Below, piece after piece: positions 19,421-29,819 of a stretch of DNA of 52,420 bases. The stretch comes from an uncultured Eubacterium sp. (GTDB lineage: Bacteria > Bacillota > Clostridia > Lachnospirales > Lachnospiraceae): the NCBI GenBank assembly GCA_905236805.1, contig CAJOPH010000025.1, positions 1-52,420 on the forward strand. Direction: 5' to 3'. Under the pieces are notes generated by a model. The model saw nothing but the letters and a program-made list of their open reading frames with translations, ran no database searches and was not told the DNA's origin. The first letter of the stretch is position 1. Each line of letters begins with the position of its first letter. The translations under genes were made by a program, and so were the position numbers.

Positions 19421-20913
19421 TGGGAAGATACATACTATCATTGGATCAGGGAACTACCAGCTCCAGGGCTATAGTTTTTGACAAGGGTGGAAATATCATA
19501 TCCATGTCCCAAAAGGAGTTTGGGCAGATATATCCAAAGCCCTACTGGGTGGAGCATGACCCCATGGAGATACTTTCTTCACAGCTAAAGGTGGCAAAAG
19601 ATGCCCTATCAAAGAAAAATATCCCTGCTGAAGATATTATCTCGATAGGTATCACCAATCAGAGGGAGACCACCGTGGTATGGGAAAAGGATACGGGAAA
19701 ACCCATATATAACGCCATCTGCTGGCAGTGCCACAGGACGGCTGACATGATAGAAGACCTGCTTGATGATGAAAAAAAAGACCTCATAAAAAGAAAGAGC
19801 GGCCTTATCCCCGACGCGTATTTCAGCGCTTCAAAGCTTGCGTGGATCCTTGACAGGAAAGATTCTGACAGAAAAAGGGCAAAAAAAGGAGAGCTTCTTT
19901 TTGGCACCGTGGATTCGTGGCTGATATGGAACCTTACAAAAAACCATTACACGGATATGACCAACGCCTCCCGCACCATGCTTTTTAATATCCATGACAT
20001 GAAGTGGGATGAAGAGATCTTGGATATCTTTAATATTCCCACCGAAATGCTTCCAAAGGTTTTTCCCTCGGGTGCTTTTTACGGGGAGTGCGATGAAAGA
20101 TTTTTTGGAAAAAAGATTCCCATTACCGGAGTTGCCGGAGACCAGCAGGCGGCACTTTTTGGACAGATGTGCTTTGGGAAGGGCGATGTAAAAAACACCT
20201 ATGGCACGGGGTGCTTTCTCCTTATGAACACGCAGGATGAGATCATTGAATCAAAAAACGGGCTTTTGACCACGGTAGCTTCCACCCTGGAAGGAGAGAA
20301 GACCCAATATGCCCTGGAGGGAAGCGTATTCATAGGCGGAGCCTGTGTTCAGTGGCTTAGGGATGAGCTTAGGATCATAGACAGGGCCTGTGATACGGAG
20401 GATATATGTGAAAAAAATAACAAACAGTCGCAGGTGTACCTGGTGCCATCCTTTACGGGAATGGGTGCTCCCTACTGGAACCCTAATGCCAAAGGGATGC
20501 TTACCGGCATAGGAAGAAATACCGGCCGGGAGGATATCATAAAGGCCGCCGTAGACTCCATATGTTACCAGGTGGCCGACGTGGCAGGTGCCATGGAGGA
20601 AGACGCAAAGACAAAGCTTACCTCCCTTAAGGTAGACGGAGGAGCATCCGCAAATAATTACCTTCTAAAATTCCAGGCCGACATATTGGGAAAAAAAGTA
20701 ATAAGGCCATCCTGCGTCGAAAGTACCGCGCTGGGGGCAGCCTACCTTTCGGGGCTTTATACGGGCTTTTGGAAGGACAGGGATGAAATCAGGGAAAATG
20801 CCTCGGTGGATAGGGTTTTTGAACCGAAGATAGACAAGGAAAAAAGAGACAAACTCACGGGCGGATGGAAAAAGGCGGTAAAGGCAGCTTTGTATCTGGC
20901 GGATTTGGAGTAA
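19420..20913 (+). CDS. glpK: Glycerol kinase
   Basis: [39 protein letters not shown] overlap with ispF; the listed start at 19300 was trimmed to 19420. Confidence 0.96.
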   Translation: MGRYILSLDQGTTSSRAIVFDKGGNIISMSQKEFGQIYPKPYWVEHDPMEILSSQLKVAKDALSKKNIPAEDIISIGITNQRETTVVWEKDTGKPIYNAICWQCHRTADMIEDLLDDEKKDLIKRKSGLIPDAYFSASKLAWILDRKDSDRKRAKKGELLFGTVDSWLIWNLTKNHYTDMTNASRTMLFNIHDMKWDEEILDIFNIPTEMLPKVFPSGAFYGECDERFFGKKIPITGVAGDQQAALFGQMCFGKGDVKNTYGTGCFLLMNTQDEIIESKNGLLTTVASTLEGEKTQYALEGSVFIGGACVQWLRDELRIIDRACDTEDICEKNNKQSQVYLVPSFTGMGAPYWNPNAKGMLTGIGRNTGREDIIKAAVDSICYQVADVAGAMEEDAKTKLTSLKVDGGASANNYLLKFQADILGKKVIRPSCVESTALGAAYLSGLYTGFWKDRDEIRENASVDRVFEPKIDKEKRDKLTGGWKKAVKAALYLADLE

Positions 20914-20929
20914 AATAATTTAATAATAT

Positions 20930-21619
20930 ATGAGATTCTTAAAATATTTCAGGGAACAGGTAAAAATAATAAGGGAAAGGGATCCCGCGATCCATTCAGA
21001 CCTTGAGGTATTGCTGTATCCAAGCTTCTGGGCGGTGTGGAACTACAGAAAGGCTCACAAGCATTACCTTAAGGGGCATTATTTTAAGGCCAGGAAGATA
21101 TCCCAAAGGTCTGCCAGAAAGACCGGGATAGAGATCCACCCCGGTGCCGTGATAGGGGAGGGATTTTTCATAGACCATGGAACGGGGGTCATCATAGGAG
21201 AGACATCCGTAATCGGGAAAAATGTGACCCTCTACCAGGGGGTGACCCTTGGTGGTACCGGAAAAGAAACAGGAAAAAGGCACCCCACCATAGGGGATAA
21301 TGTCATGATAAGCGCAGGTGCCAAGGTCTTAGGGTCTTTTACCGTGGGGGAAAATTCCAAGATAGGCGCAGGGAGCGTGGTCATAAGGGAAGTCCCTCCA
21401 AACTGTACTGTGGTAGGGGTACCCGGGCAGATAGTAAAGCAGGAAGACATAAAGATCCCCAGGGAAGACTTAGATCAGGTAGACCTGCCGGATCCGCTCA
21501 GGGAAGACATAAACATCCTTCAGAAAGAAAACACGGCACTGGTAAACAGGATAATAGAGCTCGAAAAGGAAGTAAAGTCTGTGCTTAAGGTCGATAGCAA
21601 CAAGGGATCGGGGATATAG
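20930..21619 (+). CDS. cysE: Serine O-acetyltransferase
   Basis: [62 protein letters not shown]. Confidence 0.96.
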   Translation: MRFLKYFREQVKIIRERDPAIHSDLEVLLYPSFWAVWNYRKAHKHYLKGHYFKARKISQRSARKTGIEIHPGAVIGEGFFIDHGTGVIIGETSVIGKNVTLYQGVTLGGTGKETGKRHPTIGDNVMISAGAKVLGSFTVGENSKIGAGSVVIREVPPNCTVVGVPGQIVKQEDIKIPREDLDQVDLPDPLREDINILQKENTALVNRIIELEKEVKSVLKVDSNKGSGI

Positions 21620-21627
21620 GAGAAAAG

Positions 21628-23049
21628 ATGAAGATATATAATACATTGTCCCGAAAAAAAGAAGAATTTGTCCCATTGGAAGAGGGAAAGGTATCGATGT
21701 ACGTCTGCGGTCCTACCGTCTACAATCTGATACATATAGGAAACGCAAGGCCCATGATAGTATTTGACACGGTAAGGAGGTATTTTGAGCACAAGGGATA
21801 TAGTGTCAACTACGTCTCGAATTTTACCGATGTGGACGACAAGATAATAAAAAAGGCAAATGAAGAGGGAGTAAGCGCCCGTGAGATTTCCACAAAATAT
21901 ATCAAAGAGTGCAAAAAGGACATGGAGGGCATGAACGTAATGCCTGCCACGACCCACCCTTTGGCCACGCGGGAAATAGACGGGATGATAGATATGATAA
22001 GCACCCTTATAGATAAGGGAAATGCCTACAGGGCAGACGACGGGACGGTATATTTCAGGACCAAAAGCTTTAAGGAATACGGAAAGCTTTCAGGAAAAAA
22101 TATAGAAGACTTAGAGTCAGGGCACAGGGACATAAAGGTGACGGGGGAGCTTAAGGAAGATCCCCTTGATTTCGTGCTCTGGAAGCCGAAGAAAGAAGGA
22201 GAGCCCTTTTGGGAGTCTCCCTGGTCCGAGGGCAGACCCGGATGGCACATAGAATGCTCCGTCATGGCAAAAAAATACTTAGGGGACAGCATAGACATCC
22301 ATGCGGGAGGAGAAGACCTTATTTTTCCCCACCACGAAAATGAGATAGCCCAAAGCGAGTCCGCAAACGGAAAGATATTTTCCAAATACTGGATGCACAA
22401 TGCCTTCCTCAAGGTGGATAATGAAAAGATGAGTAAGTCCCTTGGTAATTTTTTTACGGTAAGGGATATAGAAGGTCATTATGACTTAAATGTTTTAAGG
22501 TTTTTTATGCTTAGCGTCCATTACAGAAGCCCATTAAACTTTTCCGATGAGCTGATGGAGTCTGCAAAAAGGGGATTAGATAGAATAATAAATGCCTGCG
22601 AAAACCTTAAAGACCTTATGGAAGGCGCCGCAGAAAAAGGGCTTACGGATGATGAAAAGATCAAATTAGACGAAGCAGGCACTTTCCGCGCAAAGTTTGA
22701 AACAGCCATGGAAGATGACTTTAATACGGCGGATGCGGTATCGGCCGTGTTTGAGCTGGTAAAATGGGCAAATACCAACGCCCGTTTGGACCGGTCCAAA
22801 GAATTCCTTAATATGATCCTTATGGAAATAAACGACCTTATGGATATTTTGGGAGTAAAAACAGACAGGGAAGAAAAGTCCCATGAGGGCGGATTGGAAA
22901 AAAGCGATATAGAAGCCTTCATAGAAGAAAGAAAGGCCGCAAAAAAAGAAAAAAACTTCCAAAGGGCAGATGAAATAAGGGATTTATTAAAGGCTAAGGG
23001 AATCATTTTGGAAGATACCAGGGAAGGCACGAAATGGAAGAGGATTTAA
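21628..23049 (+). CDS. cysS: Cysteinyl-tRNA synthetase
   Basis: MYVCGPTVYNLIHIGNARPMIVFDTVRRY, GWHIECSVMA, KMSKSLGN. Confidence 0.98.
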   Translation: MKIYNTLSRKKEEFVPLEEGKVSMYVCGPTVYNLIHIGNARPMIVFDTVRRYFEHKGYSVNYVSNFTDVDDKIIKKANEEGVSAREISTKYIKECKKDMEGMNVMPATTHPLATREIDGMIDMISTLIDKGNAYRADDGTVYFRTKSFKEYGKLSGKNIEDLESGHRDIKVTGELKEDPLDFVLWKPKKEGEPFWESPWSEGRPGWHIECSVMAKKYLGDSIDIHAGGEDLIFPHHENEIAQSESANGKIFSKYWMHNAFLKVDNEKMSKSLGNFFTVRDIEGHYDLNVLRFFMLSVHYRSPLNFSDELMESAKRGLDRIINACENLKDLMEGAAEKGLTDDEKIKLDEAGTFRAKFETAMEDDFNTADAVSAVFELVKWANTNARLDRSKEFLNMILMEINDLMDILGVKTDREEKSHEGGLEKSDIEAFIEERKAAKKEKNFQRADEIRDLLKAKGIILEDTREGTKWKRI

Positions 23050-23483
23050 ATTTATCTTCCCTCATAGGAAAAAGGTTCGGTATCGAAAAAAAAGATTTAA
23101 GGACATATTCCCCCCTTACATTGGCCTTTGTGGGGGATAATATCTATGAGCTTGTGATAAGGACCATCATAGTGGAATCGGGGAATATGTCCCCCGCAAA
23201 TCTTCAAAGAAAAAGCGCAGGATACGCAAGGGCTACCTACCAGGCGAAGATGGCAGATCTTCTTTTGCCATATCTTTCGGAGGAAGAAAAAGATATATTA
23301 AGGCGCGGGAAAAACGCAAAGGTTCATACCAGGGCAAAGAACGCATCGGCGAAAGAATACCATGTGGCCACGGGGCTCGAGAGTCTTTTGGGATACCTCT
23401 ACCTTAAAGGGAGGACGGAGAGGATCCTGGATATTATTTTCGAGGGATTAAGGCAGATGGATAAAGATCAGGAAGAAAGATGA
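23034..23483 (+). CDS. mrnC: Mini-ribonuclease III
   Basis: SPLTLAFVGDNIYELVIRT..., KVHTRAKNASAKEYHVATGLESLLGYLYLKG. Confidence 0.92.
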   Translation: MEEDLNLSSLIGKRFGIEKKDLRTYSPLTLAFVGDNIYELVIRTIIVESGNMSPANLQRKSAGYARATYQAKMADLLLPYLSEEEKDILRRGKNAKVHTRAKNASAKEYHVATGLESLLGYLYLKGRTERILDIIFEGLRQMDKDQEER

Positions 23484-23505
23484 TAGATAAAGATGAGGGA
23501 TAAAA

Positions 23506-24255
23506 ATGAGAGATAAAGAATCGGTTCTTGAGGGAAGAAATCCCGTATTGGAAGCCTTTAAGGCAAAAAAGCCATTTGACAGGATCTTTATCCAAAAGGG
23601 TCTGGACGACTCACCCATAAGGTCTATCATGGATAAGGCCAAAAGAAACAACATCCAGGTTAAATTTCTAACAAAAAACAAGCTGGATGAAATCTCGCAG
23701 ACGGGGGCGCACCAGGGGGTAATAGCCTATCTTGCGGCCTTTGGATACTCTTCAATCGATGATATATTGGAAAGGGCAAAAAAAAGGGGGGAAGATCCCT
23801 TTATTTTCATATTGGACGCAATAGAAGACCCTCACAATCTTGGAGCGATCATAAGGACTGCGGACGCGGCAGGGGTCCATGGGGTAATAATCCCCAAAAA
23901 CAGGGCCTCTTCCCTCACATCATCTGCCGCAAAGGCCTCGGCGGGAGCCATAAGCCATGTACCGGTGGCCAAAGTGACGAATTTAAATGATGCCATAAAA
24001 GGCTTAAAAGACAGCGGTCTTTGGATAGTGGGCTCGGATATGGAGGGGGATGACATGTACTCCCTGGACCTTACGGGGCCTTTGGCGATGGTCATAGGGA
24101 ATGAGGGAAAAGGCATATCCAGGCTCACATTGAAAAACTGCGACATGGTGGCAAGGATACCCATGAGGGGAGAGCTAAGCTCCCTGAACGCCTCCGTCGC
24201 GGCAGGGGTTTTGGCCTATGAGGCACTAAGGCAGAGAATGGTAAAAAATGTCTAA
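23506..24255 (+). CDS. rlmB: TrmH/RlmB-family 23S rRNA 2'-O-methyltransferase
   Basis: LEGRNPVLEAFKA, ILDAIEDPHNLGAIIRTADAAGVHGVIIPKNRAS, MVIGNEGKGISRL. Confidence 0.93.
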   Translation: MRDKESVLEGRNPVLEAFKAKKPFDRIFIQKGLDDSPIRSIMDKAKRNNIQVKFLTKNKLDEISQTGAHQGVIAYLAAFGYSSIDDILERAKKRGEDPFIFILDAIEDPHNLGAIIRTADAAGVHGVIIPKNRASSLTSSAAKASAGAISHVPVAKVTNLNDAIKGLKDSGLWIVGSDMEGDDMYSLDLTGPLAMVIGNEGKGISRLTLKNCDMVARIPMRGELSSLNASVAAGVLAYEALRQRMVKNV

Positions 24256-24269
24256 ATATAGAAAAAAGC

Positions 24270-24298
24270 TTGACTATTGTGCGAATATGTAGTATATT
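24270..24298 (+). promoter_or_regulatory. Sigma-A promoter at the left end of the accessory island
   Basis: TTGACT (24270-24275), 17 bp, TATATT (24293-24298). Confidence 0.75.
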
Positions 24299-24352
24299 AA
24301 GACAAGTAACTATTTTTCTGTGAACAAAAATTGAAGAACCAGGGTACAAATA

Positions 24353-25315
24353 GTGAAAAAAATGGTAGCGGCAGTGGGATTGGTGGCCGTTTTGGTATTG
24401 GCCGTAGCGGTGGTGGCTGTCTTTTCCATGCGAGGGAGAAAGGGCGAAGAAAGTATCAGCGCTAATGCTTCAGGGGAGGTAAATCTACAGGAAAGTAAAT
24501 CTCCTTCGGACCTTGCGGAAGATATGGCAGATTCTTCGGGAGACGGAAAGGCAGATCTTGATGAAACCGAAAACGCCGGCAAAGCTTCTGTGGGAGAGGA
24601 TGATACCGCAAGCGACGCATTAAATAATGACGCATCTGCGGAAGAAAATGATGCCGGCAAAGAGTTTTCTTTTGCCAAGACCGACACGGACGGTGCGTCA
24701 GTAACTACGGACGGATCCGTTGATATATCTTCCATAGAGGGCTTTACCCTTAAAGAAATGACGCAAGAGCCCATATCATCGGGAAGGATAAGGATAGTGG
24801 CATTGGGATCTTATTCGGGATTATTTTTTGAGGATGGTTCTGATGAGGAAAAGGAAGATATCTTTGCCGTGGTAGTTACCAATACCACTGACAGGTTTTT
24901 ACAATATTCCGAGATCACCTTTTCCGATGGAAACGGAAAAGAGGCTTCTTTTTCCATCAGCAATATTCCGTCCGGGGCATCCTGCCTTGCCCTCGAGAAA
25001 AATGCAAAGGAATATGCTAAATCCTATGAATATCAGGAGGATGTGAGCGCATTCATAGGAGACGTCTCACTCCACAGGGATGTTTTTTCATGGGAGATAG
25101 CAGATAACATATTGGAGCTGTCAAACAATGGTACAGATGACATTAAGGAGGTGTATGTGTACTACAAGAACGCCGAGGAAGGGGTATACCTCGGCGGCAT
25201 CACGTACCGGGTGCGCTTTGAGGATCTGGGTGCAAAGGAAGAAGGACAGGAATTGTCAAAGCACCTAAGCGCATCAAAGAGTAACATCATGATGGTGGAT
25301 ATCATCAGCGATTAG
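24353..25315 (+). CDS. Membrane-anchored or secreted hypothetical protein with acidic low-complexity linker
   Basis: N-terminal TM (MVAAVGLVAVLVLAVAVVAVFSMRG), Asp/Glu/Ser-rich linker, then a globular beta-type domain. Confidence 0.65.
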   Translation: MKKMVAAVGLVAVLVLAVAVVAVFSMRGRKGEESISANASGEVNLQESKSPSDLAEDMADSSGDGKADLDETENAGKASVGEDDTASDALNNDASAEENDAGKEFSFAKTDTDGASVTTDGSVDISSIEGFTLKEMTQEPISSGRIRIVALGSYSGLFFEDGSDEEKEDIFAVVVTNTTDRFLQYSEITFSDGNGKEASFSISNIPSGASCLALEKNAKEYAKSYEYQEDVSAFIGDVSLHRDVFSWEIADNILELSNNGTDDIKEVYVYYKNAEEGVYLGGITYRVRFEDLGAKEEGQELSKHLSASKSNIMMVDIISD

Positions 25316-25343
25316 AAAACAGGGAAGGAGGTTTCCAAAGATT

Positions 25344-28300
25344 ATGAAAAAGAAAGTATTATCGTTAGCATTGGCTCTTACGATGGGGCTTAGCCTTGGC
25401 GCATCCGCGGTGCCGGCTCTTGCGGCATCGGGAGACACGGGGCAGGAAGGGCAAGACCTTGAGACGTCCGCATCCACGGCTAAGGCTTCATCAGGGGACG
25501 TGGATCTGCATTATTTTGATGTCACCATGTTTGATTACAAGACGAGGTCTGAAACAGGTTCCAAATTCAACTGGAACGATTATGTAAAGCAGAATTTCCC
25601 GGATGATACAAAAAACATCTACATGAAGGATATGGACTGGGATAAAGATTCTAACGGACAGAAATTTGATATGAGTAGTGGGGTTAATTCCTGGTCACAG
25701 TACAAAGGAATCGAACTGGGCATAGCCAAGGACGAGCTTAATGCTGATTCTGACATTGAATTCAACTATAATGACAATGGATTATTTACGTTGGATAGCA
25801 ATCCTGCAAAGGATGTATTTACAGGTGTGAAATTCCCTATGGTTTTGGATAATGATGGGTATTACAATTTTGACTCTTCGACAATGGACGCGTCTTTCCC
25901 CGGTGGGAAGGGTGAAAACGGCGCTACCATGAATTTCTATAACACCAGTGCCATCTATTCCGATATCAATAAAGATGGATTTTTCCCATACAATGATACC
26001 GAGGGAAAAAGTCGATACAACGGGACGAGGAATTACTACTTCGGAATGAAAATGAATGTAGATTTCTACATGATGAATGATGGGTACATGGATTCTTCCA
26101 AGAAGGAGCCTATAAAGTTTGAGTTTTCCGGTGATGACGACGTATGGGTATATATAGACGGGAAATTGGCTTTGGATCTTGGCGGCATCCACGGTGCGGT
26201 ATATGGAAGCATAGACTTTGCCAGCGGCGATGTATTTGGATATCAGATCTCCGATCCTGACAATACAAATAATACATACACGGAGGAGGCGAACCTCTAC
26301 GCTGTTTTGGGATCTGACTGGAAGAGCTCTGATGAGGTTCATTCCCTCCAGATATACTACATGGAGAGGGGCGCGAATCAGTCCAATCTCAAATTAAGGT
26401 TTAACCTCCCGCAGAAGGATCAGCTGACTGTGGAAAAGGCCTATGATGACACGAGCGCAAATACCGAAAACTATGAGCAGCTCAAGGACAAGGAGTTTAC
26501 CTTCGAGGTAAAGAGGGGAAACTATCCTTTATCCAATGCCTCATATTCGCTCTTCCAGGGAGGTGCCCTCATTGAGAAAAACCTCACCACGAATGAATTG
26601 GGAAGACTTACCCTTAAGTACGATCAAAAGGCTGTATTTGCTTTGGAGATGCCGAGGTCATATTCCAATGAATATACGGTGACCGAGATTACCGACAGTG
26701 ATTACTATGAGTCATCGTGGAATATATGCAAAAACGGTGAAGAGCAGAAGTTCGGTTCAGGTAAGACATCGGATACGTTTACCATACCTTCCAAGTCTGA
26801 ATATGACCGTACGAACATAGACAGCTATACCGTGACTTTCCACAATATCTGGGGCAGTGACCTTGAGGAAAATATAAAGAAAAACGAGCTCAAGGACGAT
26901 GTGGTGGTAGCCGACTACGGCAAAGAAATAGACATAGACGTTTTGGCTAATGACATCATAAATACCGATGACAAGTCGTTTACCTTGGGTGATGATGCCA
27001 CGAATATAAATGGTACATTCGCAAAGAAAGATGAGACCCTGGTAAGCTACACCCCGTTTGATTTCCTCGAGGACATAGAAACAGCCTCCTATTCCGTAAA
27101 AAATACCAGTGGGGATGAGGATACGGCAAAGATTACCGTGATTCCTGCCACCACCGTTTATTATGAGGATGATTTCAACGCGATCACATTCGATGGTGAC
27201 TGGAAAAACGAAGCATCCGAATCATCCGCCAAGGACAAGGTTCAGGATGACGGGCATGTAGGCGAAGGTAACAACTATGGATATGATTCCGGCTATAATG
27301 GAGATCTTCTCTTCTCGGCAGGGGGAGCTAAATACTTTGAGGCATCAAGTGATGAAGAAGAAACAGCTTCTGCTTCATTTACCTTCAAGGGAACGGGATT
27401 TGATATCATAAGCCTTACGGATAATGCTTCTGGTACATTGCTTGTAAATGTGACCAATGAGTCGGGAGATAGGGTATACCAGAGAGTCGTAAACAATAAA
27501 TACACCACGCAGGGAGGAAGGCTCTACCAGGTTCCCGTTATAAACTGTTATGATCTTTCATATGGTACATACACAGTGACACTGACTCCGGGAACGAATG
27601 AAGGCTTTACCTTCTACCTCGATGCCATAAGGGTGTACAACCCCATGGGATCATCCAATGAGACGGCAAATGCCGCATATACCACGGACAAAGAAATAAA
27701 CGCATCTGTAGTGGAAGTACGTGATACCATATTAAATGACGCGGAATCATATGCATCTTCGGCAAACAAAACCCTTTATGTAGACAATGAAGCCGAGGCA
27801 GTCACGGATCTTTCCAAGTATGAGTCCATAGGACCAAATAACGAATTATACCTTAAGAACGGAAATAAGATTTTCACTACGCTTAAGACCGCAAGCGCCA
27901 CAGGACCTTCCTCGGTACAGATCGGGGCAAGGGCTGCCGATGGAAAGGCAGTTTCCCTGGCATTGGAAGTATTTAGGGAAAATGAAGACGGTAACATAGA
28001 GTCCGTAGGAAGCTTCGAGCGGGATATTACATCATCTACGGATATGTACTATGATGTGACGAGCCTCTTTGGTGCCGAAGGGCTTGATTTTGGCAAGGGC
28101 GTGACAATATCCATAGGATATGGTCAGACAGGTGACGGCATTCTTTCCCTTACAAACTTTAAGACAACAGGAGAGGCTGTGACCTTGCTGGTGGGAGATT
28201 CCACCTACAAGACCGTATCTTCGGTATCTACGGCGACAGGGACGTCGGACGTATCCATAGATGCAGGAACCCTTGTTGCGGGTGATGAGGCTTCCGATGA

Positions 28301-28649
28301 TATATCAGCGGATGAGCCCGGTGAAACGGTTACAGGAAGCGATGAGGATGCATCTGATACAGCCGTTACCGTAAATAAAGTAAAGGTAAACAAAAAATCA
28401 TACAAGAAGGGCGCCAAGGCTACCTTGAAGATTACCACATCCGCAAATGCGAAGAGCCTTGTGATAAAGCTTAATGGAAAGAAAGTAAAGATACTTTCCA
28501 AAAAATCCAAGGTTTCGAACGGCAAAAAGTTATGGACCGTAAAGATCAAGGTTCCTTCTAAGAAGGGCACCTACAAATATTCAGTGAAGGCTAAGGCAAA
28601 GGGTATTGCATCATCTGCTAAGTCCTTTAAGATTAAGGTGAAAAAGTAA
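25344..28649 (+). CDS. Secreted multidomain surface protein with fibro-slime domain
   Basis: Signal peptide MKKKVLSLALALTMGLSLGASAVPALAA; FEFSGDDDVWVYIDGKLALDLGGIHGAVYGSIDF (fibro-slime motif); DVLANDI repeat-like segment; CBM-like beta region; Lys-rich C-terminus. Confidence 0.85.
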   Translation: MKKKVLSLALALTMGLSLGASAVPALAASGDTGQEGQDLETSASTAKASSGDVDLHYFDVTMFDYKTRSETGSKFNWNDYVKQNFPDDTKNIYMKDMDWDKDSNGQKFDMSSGVNSWSQYKGIELGIAKDELNADSDIEFNYNDNGLFTLDSNPAKDVFTGVKFPMVLDNDGYYNFDSSTMDASFPGGKGENGATMNFYNTSAIYSDINKDGFFPYNDTEGKSRYNGTRNYYFGMKMNVDFYMMNDGYMDSSKKEPIKFEFSGDDDVWVYIDGKLALDLGGIHGAVYGSIDFASGDVFGYQISDPDNTNNTYTEEANLYAVLGSDWKSSDEVHSLQIYYMERGANQSNLKLRFNLPQKDQLTVEKAYDDTSANTENYEQLKDKEFTFEVKRGNYPLSNASYSLFQGGALIEKNLTTNELGRLTLKYDQKAVFALEMPRSYSNEYTVTEITDSDYYESSWNICKNGEEQKFGSGKTSDTFTIPSKSEYDRTNIDSYTVTFHNIWGSDLEENIKKNELKDDVVVADYGKEIDIDVLANDIINTDDKSFTLGDDATNINGTFAKKDETLVSYTPFDFLEDIETASYSVKNTSGDEDTAKITVIPATTVYYEDDFNAITFDGDWKNEASESSAKDKVQDDGHVGEGNNYGYDSGYNGDLLFSAGGAKYFEASSDEEETASASFTFKGTGFDIISLTDNASGTLLVNVTNESGDRVYQRVVNNKYTTQGGRLYQVPVINCYDLSYGTYTVTLTPGTNEGFTFYLDAIRVYNPMGSSNETANAAYTTDKEINASVVEVRDTILNDAESYASSANKTLYVDNEAEAVTDLSKYESIGPNNELYLKNGNKIFTTLKTASATGPSSVQIGARAADGKAVSLALEVFRENEDGNIESVGSFERDITSSTDMYYDVTSLFGAEGLDFGKGVTISIGYGQTGDGILSLTNFKTTGEAVTLLVGDSTYKTVSSVSTATGTSDVSIDAGTLVAGDEASDDISADEPGETVTGSDEDASDTAVTVNKVKVNKKSYKKGAKATLKITTSANAKSLVIKLNGKKVKILSKKSKVSNGKKLWTVKIKVPSKKGTYKYSVKAKAKGIASSAKSFKIKVKK

Positions 28650-28659
28650 GGAGGATCCT

Positions 28660-28929
28660 ATGAGTAAGAATGTATATGAGACGCCTACCTTGATATTTTC
28701 AAGCACCGGCGTGAGCGATTTTAATGCGAACTGCACAAAGACGGATGATGTTAATGCCACGGAGAATACCTGCAAAATGACCGTAGAAGGAATAAAGAAC
28801 GTGTTTAGCACGGCCGGTGAGTCTTCTCCCTGTGAGGTGGACATTGAATCCTTTGGCAGCCAGAAAAAGGATAAGGACGGGTATTGCTATCATATACCTA
28901 CCAGCGATATGCAGTACTTTAGTTCATGA
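28660..28929 (+). CDS. Candidate RiPP precursor peptide (89 aa; Cys at 25, 38, 58, 76)
   Basis: Strong SD (aaggagg), leader-like YETPTLIFSSTG (YxxPxL...G), four Cys. Overlaps the next gene (ATGATG). Confidence 0.65.
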   Translation: MSKNVYETPTLIFSSTGVSDFNANCTKTDDVNATENTCKMTVEGIKNVFSTAGESSPCEVDIESFGSQKKDKDGYCYHIPTSDMQYFSS

Positions 28930-29819
28930 TGAAGAGATGTTTTATACTGGGGGATCTTGGGATCATCATAGATTCCCCGGTGGATCTGCCTTCATTTGAA
29001 AGATTAGATGTCTTTGAGGCAGGATGTGAAAATGATACGGCAGTGGAGACGGAAGTTCTCCGCTGCCGTTTTGAGGATTATGGGAAGGTTAAAGGCGTCC
29101 ATGCCTACAGGATCAGTGGAAAGCACAGGTACTATTTTCTTGGCGAAATGGAAATAATGGTACATTTTAGCCTTTATCCTGAAAAAGAGCTCATATGGTG
29201 CATTGACAAGGGCATTGGTGGGAAGGATATATATATATCTCCTGATATACCTCCTGCCTGCCTTTGCCTTCATGAGATATTAAAGCATGTGGATCTTACG
29301 GGGATATTGTCAAGGCACGGGAGGTATGTGCTGCATTCGTGCTATGTAAAAAAAGACGGCAGGGCCATACTATTTTCGGGTGACCCCGGAGATGGCAAAT
29401 CCACCCAGGGGTCACTTTGGGAGCGCTACGGGGATGCTGAGGTCATAAATGGGGATAGGAGTCTTATCTATAAGGATCATCTGACCCAAAAATATTATGC
29501 CGGGGGGTATTTTTACTGCGGATCCTCCGGGATATGCAAGAATGAATCCCTTCCCATAGCGGCCATTGTTTTTCTCGAAAAAGGAAAGGAAAATGTTTTG
29601 TGTCACCTTTCAAAGGCAGAAGCCATAAAGAGATTATACCTTCAGCTTTCGGGAGATTCATATTTTGAAAAAGATGTGGATATTAGGCTTTCCTTCCTTT
29701 GCGATTTGGTAGATAAGATCCCTGTATATCTTCTTAGATGCAGGATAGACAGGGGGGCAGTGGATATATTGAAGGATGAATTAACAAATGGAACCTGCAA
29801 ACATCTCAAGGCTATTTGA
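28926..29819 (+). CDS. HPr kinase/phosphorylase-like P-loop protein (RiPP-locus type)
   Basis: ILFSGDPGDGKSTQGSLWERYGDAEVINGDRSLIYKD is an HprK-type Walker A context. Overlaps precursor and rSAM genes. Confidence 0.7.
   Translation: MMKRCFILGDLGIIIDSPVDLPSFERLDVFEAGCENDTAVETEVLRCRFEDYGKVKGVHAYRISGKHRYYFLGEMEIMVHFSLYPEKELIWCIDKGIGGKDIYISPDIPPACLCLHEILKHVDLTGILSRHGRYVLHSCYVKKDGRAILFSGDPGDGKSTQGSLWERYGDAEVINGDRSLIYKDHLTQKYYAGGYFYCGSSGICKNESLPIAAIVFLEKGKENVLCHLSKAEAIKRLYLQLSGDSYFEKDVDIRLSFLCDLVDKIPVYLLRCRIDRGAVDILKDELTNGTCKHLKAI

Noticed and set aside
20914-21627. T-box or Cys-responsive leader for cysE/cysS
   Set aside because: The glpK-cysE and cysE-cysS gaps are under 20 nt; no T-box sequence is possible.
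25782-26342. 186-aa minus-strand ORF
   Set aside because: Antisense to the fibro-slime coding region, no recognisable motif or independent promoter/SD seen.
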